From: Nitriliruptoraceae bacterium
Lineage (GTDB): Bacteria > Actinomycetota > Nitriliruptoria > Nitriliruptorales > Nitriliruptoraceae
Direction of reading: 5' to 3'
Assembly (NCBI GenBank): GCA_007120465.1
Contig: SKNO01000268.1
Span: 1-33,567, forward strand
DNA length: 33,567 bases
The translations under genes were made by a program, and so were the position numbers. Below are positions 12,411 to 25,645 of this stretch, one piece after another (the first letter of the stretch is position 1; every line of letters begins with the position of its first letter). Under the pieces are notes generated by a model. That model did no database searches. It was given only the letters and a program-made list of their open reading frames with translations, and was not told where the DNA came from.

Positions 12411-13754
12411 ATGTCCGCACCGGACCCACCGCCACCGCCGGGGGCACCTCCGCCTCCGCCGCCTCTGCCGCCGGCACCGCCGGCACCCGCCGGACGGACG
12501 CTGGCCCCCACGGGAGCCGGGGAACGCGAACCCGTGCTCGACCTGCTGCGCGGCTTCGCGCTGCTCGGGATCCTGCTGGTCAACATCGAACTGATGCGCG
12601 GCCCCACCTTCTACGCGGTGCTGGCGGGCGACCTGCCGGAGCCGACCGAGGGCCTCGACCGGGCCGTGCAGTTCGCGATCGGGTGGCTCGCCACCGGCAA
12701 GTTCGTCTCGAGCTTCGCGATCCTGTTCGGGATCGGCACGGCGCTGATGGTGGGCCGTGCCTTCGCGGCGGGCGGTTCGGCCACCGGCCTCCTCGCGCGG
12801 CGGTACGGCTGGTTGCTGCTGATCGGCGTGGCCCACATGCTGCTGCTGTTCCCCGGCGACATCCTGTTCGTGTACGGGCTGACCGGGCTGCTCCTGCTCG
12901 CCTTCGTCTCGGTCCAGCAGCGCACGGCCCTGCTCTGGTCGGCGGTGCTGGCGGGTGGGACGGCGCTCCTGACGATCCTGGTGACGTGGGTCGGGGCCGC
13001 GCTCGCCGGCCTGACGGCGCCCACCGACGACCCCTTCATGGCCGCCTTCGAGGGGTTCTTCGCCGAACGCGGCGAGGCCGCGGTCCGCGCCCACCTCGAG
13101 GGGAGCTACCTCGATGTCATCGCGGTCAACGCCGTCGAGGCCGCCATCACGCAGGCGGGCCAGGTGTTCGTGATCCCGTGGCTGCTCGGCCTGTTCCTGT
13201 TCGGGTTCGTCGTCGGCCGGTCGGGCATCGTCGACGATCTACCCCGGTTCCGTCCGCACCTGCGGCGAGCGGCCGCGATCGGCCTGGGGCTCGGGCTCCC
13301 GCTCACCGTCGCGCAGGGGGCGGTGGATCCGATCGTCGCGCTCGGCGGGGGTGCCGGGGCGCGGGTCGGTCCTGGCCTGCTCGTGCTGGTCACCACGGGG
13401 CAACTGCTCGGCGCGCCGCTGCTCGCGGTCGGGTACCTGTCGGGGCTCGCCCTGCTGGCGCTGCGGTTCGGCGTGCTGCGTCCGCTCGCCGCGGCGGGCC
13501 GGATGGCGCTGTCGGCCTACCTCGCCCAGAGCGCGCTGGCGCTGGTCGTGTTCGCCGGGCTGGGCTGGTACGGGCGACTGACGGCCACTGGCGCCCTGGG
13601 GGTGGTGGCCGGCATCTGGGCGGTGCTGCTGGTGGCCTGCCCCCTGTGGCTGCGCCGGTTCCGCTTCGGCCCCGTCGAGTGGCTGTGGCGGACGCTGACC
13701 TACGGACGGCGGCAGCCGCTGCGCGTGTCCGCGCCACCGCGCTCGGGGACGTGA
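12411..13754 (+). CDS. DUF418-family (YeiB-like) polytopic membrane protein with proline-rich N-terminus
   Basis: The 447-residue product starts with about 30 residues rich in proline, then the family hallmark LDLLRGFALLGILLVNI. About ten hydrophobic segments follow, and the C-terminal DUF418 block includes LAAAGRMALSAYLAQS. The ATG at 12411 follows GAGAGG with suitable spacing. The frame is open far upstream, but that part lies antisense to livJ and livG and is not coding. DUF418 proteins resemble acyltransferase-3-type membrane enzymes in topology; function is not established. It is divergent from livJ and separated from the carboxylase by only 66 nt. Confidence 0.88.
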   Translation: MSAPDPPPPPGAPPPPPPLPPAPPAPAGRTLAPTGAGEREPVLDLLRGFALLGILLVNIELMRGPTFYAVLAGDLPEPTEGLDRAVQFAIGWLATGKFVSSFAILFGIGTALMVGRAFAAGGSATGLLARRYGWLLLIGVAHMLLLFPGDILFVYGLTGLLLLAFVSVQQRTALLWSAVLAGGTALLTILVTWVGAALAGLTAPTDDPFMAAFEGFFAERGEAAVRAHLEGSYLDVIAVNAVEAAITQAGQVFVIPWLLGLFLFGFVVGRSGIVDDLPRFRPHLRRAAAIGLGLGLPLTVAQGAVDPIVALGGGAGARVGPGLLVLVTTGQLLGAPLLAVGYLSGLALLALRFGVLRPLAAAGRMALSAYLAQSALALVVFAGLGWYGRLTATGALGVVAGIWAVLLVACPLWLRRFRFGPVEWLWRTLTYGRRQPLRVSAPPRSGT

Positions 13755-13820
13755 GCCCAGGGTGCTCCCGGACCTGCTCGGCTAGGTTCGCGGGCTACAC
13801 CGTCGGCCACAGAGGGTGGG

Positions 13821-19385
<5,565 letters not shown>

Positions 19386-19442
19386 GCCCCTGGCCCCGGC
19401 GACCGGGCGGTACGGTCCGCGCGACCTGAGGAGGCCCCGCAC

Positions 19443-19802
19443 GTGCGTCCCACCCGGCTCGGCCCGCTGCTGCTCGCCGTGCTGGTCGCGGTCGCCTGCG
19501 GCCCCGACGACGCGGACGACGTCGACCTGGCCCGCGGTGAGCGGCTGTTCGAGATGAACTGCGTGGCCTGCCACGGCCACCTCGCGACGGGAACGACCGC
19601 CGGTCCCCCACTCGTCCACGAGATCTACGAACCGGGTCACCACCCCGACGAGAGCTTCCACCGCGCCGTCCAGCAGGGGGTCCCCCAGCACCACTGGGAC
19701 TTCGGACCGATGCCGGCGATCCCCGGGCTGCGCGAGGCCGAGGTGACCGACATCATCGCCTACGTCCGCTCCCTGCAACGCGAGGCCGGCATCATCGACT
19801 GA
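19443..19802 (+). CDS. Small cytochrome c lipoprotein
   Basis: A 119-residue exported class-I-like cytochrome c. The signal peptide ends at AVAC (Cys19), suggesting a lipid anchor. The haem motif CVACH is at 40-44, and Met90 in FGPMPAIPGL is the likely sixth ligand. The closing helix EVTDIIAYVRSLQRE is typical. Between haem site and Met ligand are many histidines (GHHPDESFH, PQHHWDF). The start is GTG at 19443 with GAGGAGG upstream. It probably carries electrons on the outer face of the membrane; the partner oxidase or reductase is not in this window. It stands alone, with a hairpin terminator after it. Confidence 0.88.
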   Translation: MRPTRLGPLLLAVLVAVACGPDDADDVDLARGERLFEMNCVACHGHLATGTTAGPPLVHEIYEPGHHPDESFHRAVQQGVPQHHWDFGPMPAIPGLREAEVTDIIAYVRSLQREAGIID

Positions 19803-19814
19803 ACCGGCGTGAAC

Positions 19815-19848
19815 GGGCCCGGGGGCGCGCTCGCTGGCGCCCGGGCCG
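19815..19848 (+). terminator. Hairpin after the cytochrome c gene
   Basis: GGCCCGGGGGCGC and GCGCCCGGGCC form a GC-only stem with a two-base bulge and an 8-nt loop, beginning 13 nt after the stop codon. It likely separates the cytochrome gene from the downstream metal transporter operon. No U-tract is present. Confidence 0.6.
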
Positions 19849-19923
19849 ATCGTCGGGGAAGTCGGGCTGACCGGCCCTTCCGTCCCGGAGGCGATCACGG
19901 GACGGTGGGGGGTGGAGGTCGAG

Positions 19924-20739
19924 ATGGCTGCCATCCGATCCGAGCCGGCGGTGCGAGGTCACGGGCTCGTCGTGGCGTACGGCGCCCACCTCGCCCTCGC
20001 CGCGTCGGACGTCGAGATCCCCCGCGGGCAGGTCACCGCGGTGATCGGCCCGAACGGGTCGGGCAAGTCCACCCTGCTCAACGCGATCAGCGGGCTGGTC
20101 ACGCCTTCGGACGGCCACCTCGAGGTGCTCGGCCACCCTGCGGGCGCCCAGCCCCACCGGATCGCGTACGTCCTCCAGTCGACGAAGGTCAGCGACTTCC
20201 TCCCGGTCACGGTGCTGGAGACCGTGCGCATGGGCCGGTACGCGCACCGCGGCCTGACCCGGTGGTTCACCGCCGCGGACCACCGGGCGGTGGAGGACGC
20301 GCTGGCGCTCCTCGACCTCACCGACCTGGCCCACCGCCACCTCGGCACCCTGTCGGGCGGACAGCGGCAGCGGGCCTTCGTCGCGCAGGGGCTCGCCCAG
20401 CACGCCGCGCTGATCCTGCTCGACGAGCCGACCACCGCACTCGACGTCGTCTCCGCCGACCGGATCACCCAGGCGATCGCCGCGGAACGCGAGCGCGGGG
20501 CCACGGTGGTGCTGACCACCCACGACCTCGCCGAGGCCCGGACCGCGGACCACGTCGTCGTCGTCGCGGGCCGGGTCGTCGCGGCCGGACCGCCCGACGA
20601 GGTCTGCAACCCCGAGGTGCTGGGTCTCGCCTACGGCGCCCGGTTCGTCGTAACGGACCAGGGCAGCGTCCTCGTCGACGACGCCCACCACACCGGCCAT
20701 CACCGTGGTGCCGGCGGAGGGCCGGGAGGGACACGATGA
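19924..20739 (+). CDS. Zinc/manganese-type ABC transporter ATP-binding protein (ZnuC/AztA-like)
   Basis: A 271-residue ATPase with Walker A GPNGSGKST, Q-loop LQSTKVSDFLPVTV, signature LSGGQRQRAFVAQGLAQ, Walker B LILLDEPTTALD and H-loop VLTTHDL. The ATG at 19924 lies 5 nt after GGAGG; a GTG at 19912 is a poorer alternative. The tail contains DDAHHTGHH, a short histidine cluster often seen in metal-handling proteins. The ATG of the binding-protein gene overlaps its stop (ATGA). It powers import of a divalent metal through the permease encoded two genes later. Confidence 0.92.
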   Translation: MAAIRSEPAVRGHGLVVAYGAHLALAASDVEIPRGQVTAVIGPNGSGKSTLLNAISGLVTPSDGHLEVLGHPAGAQPHRIAYVLQSTKVSDFLPVTVLETVRMGRYAHRGLTRWFTAADHRAVEDALALLDLTDLAHRHLGTLSGGQRQRAFVAQGLAQHAALILLDEPTTALDVVSADRITQAIAAERERGATVVLTTHDLAEARTADHVVVVAGRVVAAGPPDEVCNPEVLGLAYGARFVVTDQGSVLVDDAHHTGHHRGAGGGPGGTR

Positions 20740-21620
20740 CCGCCCGGTGGCGCCGCACGCTGGCCGCGGCGATCATCGTCGCGCTCGCTGTGGGCTGCGC
20801 TCCCGCCGACGACGAGCCCGTCGGGCTGCAGGTGGTCGCGACCACCCCGGTGCTCGGGGACATCGCTGCCGAGGTGGTCGGCGACGACGGCACCGTGGCG
20901 ACGTTGATCCCCCGCGGCGCCGACCCCCACGACTACCAAGCGTCGCCCTCGCAGGCGGCCAGCGTGCGCCGGGCCGACCTGGTCATCGCGATCGGTCTCG
21001 GGCTCGAGGAGGGGCTCGAGCGCGTCCTCGACGCCGCGGCAGCCGACGGGGTGCCCGTCCTCGAACTGGCGCCCCACCTGGACCCGATCGCCGGCGATCC
21101 CCACATCTGGCTCGACCCGGTGCGCATCGCCGAGGGCGTGCACCTGATCGGGACGGAGCTGGCACGCCAGGACCCGGACGGCGACTGGCCCGCCCGCGCC
21201 GAGGCCTACGCGGCGGAGCTGCGGTCCGTGCACGCCGAGGTGGCGGACCTCCTGGCGGCGATCCCGCCGCACCGCCGCAGGCTCGTGAGCGACCACGACT
21301 CGCTGCGCTACCTGGCCGAGCGGTACGACCTCGAGGTGGCGGGCACGATCGTGCCCGGCACGAGCCCACTGGCGGCGCCGGCGCCACGGCACCTCGCCGC
21401 CCTCGCTGCGCTGATCCGTGAGGAGGGGATCCCGGCGGTGTTCCTGGACGAGGCCGCGTCGGGCACCGTCGCCGAGGCGTTGCGTCGGGAGGTCGGTACC
21501 GACCTCGCGGTGGTCCGGTTGCACATCGGCTCGCTCGGGCCCGCCGACGCGCCGGCCGGCACCTACGCGGGGCTGCTGCGCGAGAACGCCCGCCGCATCG
21601 CCGACGCGCTGGGAGGCTGA
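20736..21620 (+). CDS. Zinc-type ABC transporter substrate-binding lipoprotein (ZnuA/AztC-like)
   Basis: A 294-residue cluster A-I metal-binding protein. The signal peptide ends LAVGC, a lipobox. Metal ligands are visible as His in DPHDYQ, His in DPHIWLDP, His in VSDHDSLRYL and an acidic residue in FLDEAASG. Three histidines, with His rather than Glu at the third site, favour zinc over manganese; this is inference from the ZnuA/PsaA comparison. The long histidine-rich loop of many ZnuA proteins is absent. GGGAGGG lies about 8 nt before the ATG, which overlaps the ATPase stop. Confidence 0.9.
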   Translation: MTARWRRTLAAAIIVALAVGCAPADDEPVGLQVVATTPVLGDIAAEVVGDDGTVATLIPRGADPHDYQASPSQAASVRRADLVIAIGLGLEEGLERVLDAAAADGVPVLELAPHLDPIAGDPHIWLDPVRIAEGVHLIGTELARQDPDGDWPARAEAYAAELRSVHAEVADLLAAIPPHRRRLVSDHDSLRYLAERYDLEVAGTIVPGTSPLAAPAPRHLAALAALIREEGIPAVFLDEAASGTVAEALRREVGTDLAVVRLHIGSLGPADAPAGTYAGLLRENARRIADALGG

Positions 21621-21621
21621 G

Positions 21622-22497
21622 ATGGAGTGGTTGGTCGAGCCGTTCACGCAGTCCTTCATGCGCCAAGCGCTGCTGGGTGGGTCGCTCGCGGCGATCACCA
21701 CGGCGGTGGTCGGCACCTGGATGGTGCTGCGCGGCCTGACGTTCATGGGCGACGCCCTCGCCCACGGGGTGCTGCCCGGTATCGCGGTCGCCTTCCTGCT
21801 GGACGGCAACCTGGTCGTCGGCGCCGTGGTCGGCGCCTTGGTCATGGTCGGCGGCATCCACGTGGTGCACGAACGTGCCGGCCTGCCCGAGGACGTCGGG
21901 ATCGGGCTGCTGTTCGTCGGCATGCTGGCGCTCGGTGTGGCGATCATCTCGCGCAGCGGGGCGTTCACCGTCGGGCTCACGGCGGTGCTGTTCGGTGACG
22001 TGCTGGGGATCACCACCGCGGACCTCGTGCTCCTCGCCGCGGCTGCGGCCGTGACGGTGGCACTGATGGTCGTGCTCCACCGCGGGTTGCTCGCGCTGGC
22101 CTTCAACCCGGACAAGGCCCGGCTGCTCGGGCTGCGCCCACGGCTGATGCATCTCGTGATGCTCGCGCTGATGGCGCTGGCGATCGTGACCTCGTTCCGT
22201 CCCGTCGGCGCGCTCCTGGTGTTCGCGATGCTGGTCGCACCACCGTCGACGGCCGTCCTGCTGGTCCGGCGTGTCCCGGCGATGATGCTCACCGCCGTCG
22301 CCGTTGGGATCGTCGCCGTGGTGGTCGGACTCCTGGTCAGCTACCACGCCGACACGGCGGCGAGCGCCACCGTCGCTGCGACCGCGGTCGTGATCTTCTT
22401 CGTGACGCTCGTCACCCGCGAGGTCTGGCGTCGCAACCGTCCCGTCGCCGCTGCGGGGCAGCCGGCGCCGGTCACGCGTCCCCGTGGGCCGGCTTGA
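21622..22497 (+). CDS. Zinc/manganese-type ABC transporter permease (ZnuB/AztB-like)
   Basis: A 291-residue ABC-3-family membrane protein: MRQALLGGSLAAITTAVVGT at the N-terminus, then VLRGLTFMGDALAHGVLPG, LLFGDVLGI-like VLFGDVLGITTADL, and LALAFNPDKARLLGL followed by several further helices (SFRPVGALLVFAMLVAPPSTA). The ATG at 21622 lies one base after the binding-protein stop; GGGAGG precedes it. Earlier in-frame starts fall within the preceding gene. Its 3' end overlaps the convergent trmO by 26 bases. Confidence 0.92.
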   Translation: MEWLVEPFTQSFMRQALLGGSLAAITTAVVGTWMVLRGLTFMGDALAHGVLPGIAVAFLLDGNLVVGAVVGALVMVGGIHVVHERAGLPEDVGIGLLFVGMLALGVAIISRSGAFTVGLTAVLFGDVLGITTADLVLLAAAAAVTVALMVVLHRGLLALAFNPDKARLLGLRPRLMHLVMLALMALAIVTSFRPVGALLVFAMLVAPPSTAVLLVRRVPAMMLTAVAVGIVAVVVGLLVSYHADTAASATVAATAVVIFFVTLVTREVWRRNRPVAAAGQPAPVTRPRGPA

Positions 22498-22882
22498 CGT
22501 CGAGGACCGGGGTCCCGTCGATCGCCTCGAGCTCGCTGACACGCAGGCGGATGCCGTCGATCGCCACGATCCGGACCCGGTGCACCCCGATCGGGTTCGG
22601 CCGGTCCGGCGACCGGCTGTCGAACACCCCCGTAAGCGGGCTGTCCAGGTCACCACGGGGGTGCACGGACAGCACGTCGCGAGCGGCCTGGTGCAGCCAG
22701 GTCAGCACGAGGATGTCGTCACCGACGGCGAGGCCCCTCAAACCCTCGGACACCGCGGCGTCGAACACCAGCCAGGCGTCGGGCGCGCCCTCGCTGCCGT
22801 GCTTGGGCGCGGTCGCGCGGTCAACGAGCGGCGACTTCACGTACCCGATCGGCTGTAGCTCGTAGGTGGTCGGCGTCGTCAT
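22472..22882 (-). CDS. trmO: tRNA N6-methyltransferase-type protein TrmO (TsaA/YaeB family)
   Basis: A 136-residue beta-barrel protein of the TsaA/YaeB family. It contains the hallmark GVFDSRSPDRPNPIGVHRV and an N-terminal YELQPIGYVKSP. E. coli TrmO methylates t6A37 to m6t6A in tRNA-Thr using SAM. The actinobacterial copies are often shorter, without the C-terminal extension, as here. The ATG at 22882 with GAGG about 6-10 nt upstream is chosen; a longer frame to 22984 would translate a tandem repeat into Arg/Asp-rich sequence and is rejected. Confidence 0.88.
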   Translation of the reverse strand: MTTPTTYELQPIGYVKSPLVDRATAPKHGSEGAPDAWLVFDAAVSEGLRGLAVGDDILVLTWLHQAARDVLSVHPRGDLDSPLTGVFDSRSPDRPNPIGVHRVRIVAIDGIRLRVSELEAIDGTPVLDVKPAHGDA

Positions 22883-22891
22883 GGGTCGCCT

Positions 22892-22933
22892 CGTCGTCGC
22901 AGCTGACCGTCGTCGCAGCTGACCGTCGTCGCG
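22892..22933. repeat. 2.6 copies of a 16-bp tandem repeat
   Basis: CGTCGTCGCAGCTGAC occurs twice in direct tandem (22892-22907, 22908-22923), followed by a partial third copy from 22924. It lies just upstream of the trmO ribosome-binding site. CAGCTG within each unit is a palindrome. Confidence 0.85.
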
Positions 22934-23073
22934 TCCGCGGTGACGGCTGGCACGCATCCTCGACGGCCGAGCGCCGCGCGGCAAGCCGGTGGCCCGGGCG
23001 CTCGGCGGGGCTCGCGGAACCTGGTGTCGTCACGTGGACCGCGGGCGCGTTGTGGTGCGGTTGTAGGCTGCAC

Positions 23074-23100
23074 GGACGCTGCGCCGGCGGCGCAGCGTCC
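23074..23100. other. Perfect 12-bp inverted repeat between trmO and tRNA-Arg
   Basis: Arms 23074-23085 and 23089-23100 pair perfectly over 12 bp with a 3-nt loop. It stands in the divergent gap between trmO and the tRNA, 40 nt before the tRNA. It could be a transcription-terminating or processing hairpin, but no gene ends here on either strand. Confidence 0.7.
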
Positions 23101-23139
23101 GCTCCGGTCCGCCACACGGTGCGCAGGCCGGGGCCTCGG

Positions 23140-23213
23140 GCGCCCGTAGCTCAGCTGGATAGAGCAGGGGACTTCTAATCCTCAGGCCGCAGGTTCGAAT
23201 CCTGCCGGGCGCG
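23140..23213 (+). tRNA. tRNA-Arg (anticodon TCT)
   Basis: A complete cloverleaf: acceptor GCGCCCG/CGGGCGC with discriminator G, D-arm GCTC..GAGC, anticodon stem GGGGA/TCCTC with loop CTTCTAA (anticodon TCT at 23174-23176, reading AGA), 5-nt variable loop, and T-arm GCAGG-TTCGAAT-CCTGC. CCA is not encoded. It reads a codon that is rare in this GC-rich sequence. Its 3' half is the integration site of the island that follows. Confidence 0.97.
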
Positions 23214-23217
23214 CTGC
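23171..23217 (+). repeat. Left attachment-site copy (attL) in tRNA-Arg
   Basis: From the anticodon loop to four bases beyond the tRNA end, this matches 33213-33259 in the same orientation at 46 of 47 positions. The flanking bases differ on both sides. Confidence 0.88.
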
Positions 23218-23479
23218 TGCGATGCCGCCGCTCCGAGGACGCAACGGTCCCGCTCGGTGCGGTCCGCGAAGCCGAGACCGCCCCCGCCCTACGGAGAGGA
23301 CACAGGGCGGCTGACCGAGCTCGTCGTCGCCCCTAGCCCGGCGGTTGACGACAGCGCCTACGCCACGATGTACGCCAAGGTTCGAGCTATGACCGACCAC
23401 GACGCCGTGACGTTCGGTGGGCGAAGGCGATCTCGTCGGCGTCCACCCGGTTGACGGGTCCGTCGATCGGGTGCAGGTG

Positions 23480-23619
23480 CAGTCGGCCTTCGACGGGCTC
23501 TACCCGTCACCCGCCAGTGGAACTGGCGGGGTGACTTCACGCGCCAGATGCCGGACGAGGCCGTCGAACAGCACGCTCGGTTCGCCGAAGCCCTACCGAC
23601 GATGCAGTCGACCATGTGG
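23480..23619 (+). pseudogene. C-terminal-side fragment of a berberine-bridge-like FAD oxidase
   Basis: The plus strand encodes QSAFDGLYPSP (23480-23512), then, after a frameshift, WNWRGDFTRQMPDEA (from 23518), continuing to ALPTMQSTMW (to 23619). This matches the order in actinobacterial BBE-like FAD oxidases, where a Q-x-x-FD-x-L-P block is followed by a YWK/R-x-D-F-x-x-x-L-x-DEA block and a P-x-x-x-ST segment. The frameshift and missing ends show it is not functional. Confidence 0.6.
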
Positions 23620-23720
23620 CGGTGTCGACCTGATCCCAGGTGTCACCACCATGCACCCGAGCCGGCCGGGCAGCCGCGTCCACCCCGATGGCATCCATCG
23701 GTCCCAGATCGAGGACCAGG
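23615..23720 (-). pseudogene. N-terminal-side fragment of a berberine-bridge-like FAD oxidase, inverted
   Basis: The minus strand encodes LVLDLGPMDAIGVDAAARPA followed by RVHGGDTWDQVDTAT. This matches the FAD-binding N-terminal segment of BBE-like oxidases (DLSxMRxxxVDPxARTARVxxGxxWxDVDxAT). It abuts the plus-strand fragment almost exactly at 23615-23619, where GTCGAC occurs on each side. The two pieces therefore look like one gene broken by inversion and deletion. Confidence 0.6.
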
Positions 23721-23848
23721 CCCCGTCGACGGTGCCGAACCCGGCGCCGTTGCAACAGCCGAAGTCGTCGATGGCATCAACCGCATCAACGATGAGGAGG
23801 GCGTGCGGTGCGAGGTGGCCCTGCGGCTGGATGGCGTTTCCGCCGCAC

Positions 23849-25645
23849 TCACGCCACCGGCTCTGAAACGGCGAGAGGACGGTAGGTCGCCAGCCGCTTG
23901 GTGTTGGTGAGGTGGTGCCACGAGATGTTGTCGGTCGTGGAGGTACCGCCGAAGGTGCCGCAGCCGAGTGTGAACGCGGGCGGGAGGCCGCTCGTGAGCC
24001 CGCACACTCCTTGGGAGCCCGGCGAGTTCACCAGCACACGGCTCGCGGGCATCAGATCTGCGAAGCGGTTGGCGCGATCGTCGTCGGCCGTGTGCACGAT
24101 CGCTGTGTGTCCCGTGCCCATCTTGGCCAGTAGCGCCCTCGCGAGGGTCAGTGCTTCGTCGTCGCCCTGCACCGTGAAGGACGACAGGAACGGCCCCATC
24201 TTCTCGGAGGTCAGTGGGCTGTCCAGGTCCGGTTCGCCCGGCACGACCAGCACCTTGATCGGATGCTCACGCCTGATATCGAGGAAGGCCGCGATGGTGT
24301 TCGCCGCCTGACCCATGAGTTCGGGACGGAAACCGCCACCGTTATCGGTGAAGGCCGCTTCACGGAAGCGCGCCGCCTCGTCGGCGTTGAGCACGGCGGC
24401 TCCGGCGGCTTCGAGGGCGGCGTTGAATGCCGACTCGACCGTGGCGTCCACGACGAGGTTGTGCTCAGCACCGCAGATAAGACCGTGGTCGAAGGACTTG
24501 CTCGCCACGATCGAGTGGGCCGCGTGGTCGAGGTCGGCATCAGCAGCTATCCACGCTGGGGCGTTGCCCGGCCCGACGCCGATGGCCGGGGTTCCTGACC
24601 GGTAGGCGGCACGCACCATGCCCGGCCCGCCCGTTGCAAGTACGAATGCAACGTCGTCGTGAGCCATGAGCCGAGCCGTGCGATCTCTGCTGCTGCGTAC
24701 TCGCACGCTCTGCACCAGCTCGGTGGGGGCCCCGTGTCCCTCCAGCACCTCGACGACGGCGTCGGTGAACTCGGCGGCCAGCGGCAGACAGACCCGGTGG
24801 AACGACAGGATGAGCGAGTTGCGGCCCTTGAGCGCGATCAGGGTCTTGTAGATCGCAGTTGCGATGGGGTTCGTGACGGGGATCAGGCCCACGACCACGC
24901 CGACCGGCGCTGCCAGCTCCGTCACCCCGTCATCGGACGCCGGCCCGAGCGTCCCCTGCCCCGTCGCTCCTCGCAGGTACTCCCACACGCCGAGTGCGGC
25001 GAAACGGTTCTTGAATGTCTTGTCCGCCACGTTGCCGAGGTGCGTCGCCTCCACCGTCGCCGTGGCGAATGCTTCCGAACGCGCCGCCATGCTGGTCGCG
25101 AGCTCCTCGAGCAGGGCGTCGACGCGCGGTTCGTCCCAGTTGGCGAACGCAGCCTGCGCGGTGACCGCCGCTGCGACGAGGCGGTTCACCTCGGGGTCCT
25201 CGCTCTCGGCCCTCAGGTGGCCCACCAACCGCTCGTTGGTCGCCCGCAATTTGCGGGCGACGTCGCGCGCGAGCACCTGTAGCAACGTGGCGGCGATCGT
25301 CGGATGTGCCTCTCGCAGCCGTTCGAGCCCTCGCCGTGACAGCTGCCGCGCCTCGACAGCCGTCTCTGCGGTGGCGTGCGCGGACCGCGGAGAACCGTCG
25401 AGCAGGGACAGCTCGCCGAGCATCTCCCCCGACTCGACAAAGCCGAGCGTCGTGTCGGTGTCGACCTCGTGGAATGGCACCTCGAGCCGCACGACCCCTT
25501 CGTCGATCAGGTAGCAGCGGTCCCCGGACTCACCGGCTTCGAAAAGGCGCGTCTCCGCCGCGATCGTCACCGGTTCGAGGAATCCGTCCAGGATCTCGCG
25601 GTCCTGGGCGCTCAACTGCTCGAGGGGTTCGGGCAGGGTGATCAT
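23849..25645 (-). CDS. Cyclic-nucleotide-binding domain fused to CoA-acylating aldehyde dehydrogenase
   Basis: A 598-residue protein. Residues ~5-130 form a CAP_ED domain whose phosphate-binding cassette reads GELSLLDGSPRSA, keeping Glu78 and Arg87. Residues ~155-590 are an acylating aldehyde dehydrogenase like the N-terminal half of AdhE or EutE: the NAD-binding segment is PVGVVVGLIPVTNPIATAIY, catalytic Cys391 lies in SFDHGLICGAEHN, and the end reads TLGCGTFGGTSTTDNISWHH. Such enzymes interconvert acyl-CoA plus NADH with aldehyde plus NAD and CoA. No alcohol dehydrogenase half is present. The ATG at 25645 overlaps the upstream flavoprotein stop (ATGA), so the pair is co-translated. Regulation of catalysis by a cyclic nucleotide is inference from the fusion; the aldehyde substrate is unknown. 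Confidence 0.9.
   Translation of the reverse strand: MITLPEPLEQLSAQDREILDGFLEPVTIAAETRLFEAGESGDRCYLIDEGVVRLEVPFHEVDTDTTLGFVESGEMLGELSLLDGSPRSAHATAETAVEARQLSRRGLERLREAHPTIAATLLQVLARDVARKLRATNERLVGHLRAESEDPEVNRLVAAAVTAQAAFANWDEPRVDALLEELATSMAARSEAFATATVEATHLGNVADKTFKNRFAALGVWEYLRGATGQGTLGPASDDGVTELAAPVGVVVGLIPVTNPIATAIYKTLIALKGRNSLILSFHRVCLPLAAEFTDAVVEVLEGHGAPTELVQSVRVRSSRDRTARLMAHDDVAFVLATGGPGMVRAAYRSGTPAIGVGPGNAPAWIAADADLDHAAHSIVASKSFDHGLICGAEHNLVVDATVESAFNAALEAAGAAVLNADEAARFREAAFTDNGGGFRPELMGQAANTIAAFLDIRREHPIKVLVVPGEPDLDSPLTSEKMGPFLSSFTVQGDDEALTLARALLAKMGTGHTAIVHTADDDRANRFADLMPASRVLVNSPGSQGVCGLTSGLPPAFTLGCGTFGGTSTTDNISWHHLTNTKRLATYRPLAVSEPVA

Larger units (their letters stand above)
23214..23848. 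other. Gene-poor island left end with decayed sequence
   Basis: This 635-nt stretch has no intact gene. Only the two fragments of a berberine-bridge-like oxidase (23480-23720) are recognisable. I see nothing assignable in 23218-23416 or 23721-23848, apart from open frames that shadow each other. Confidence 0.6.

Noticed and set aside
19848-19923. A Zur-type operator before the zinc transporter
   Set aside because: No AT-rich palindrome resembling known Zur boxes was found in this GC-rich leader.
23849-25645. A bifunctional AdhE alcohol/aldehyde dehydrogenase
   Set aside because: Only the acylating aldehyde dehydrogenase half is present; the iron-dependent alcohol dehydrogenase half is absent and a CAP_ED domain stands at the N-terminus.
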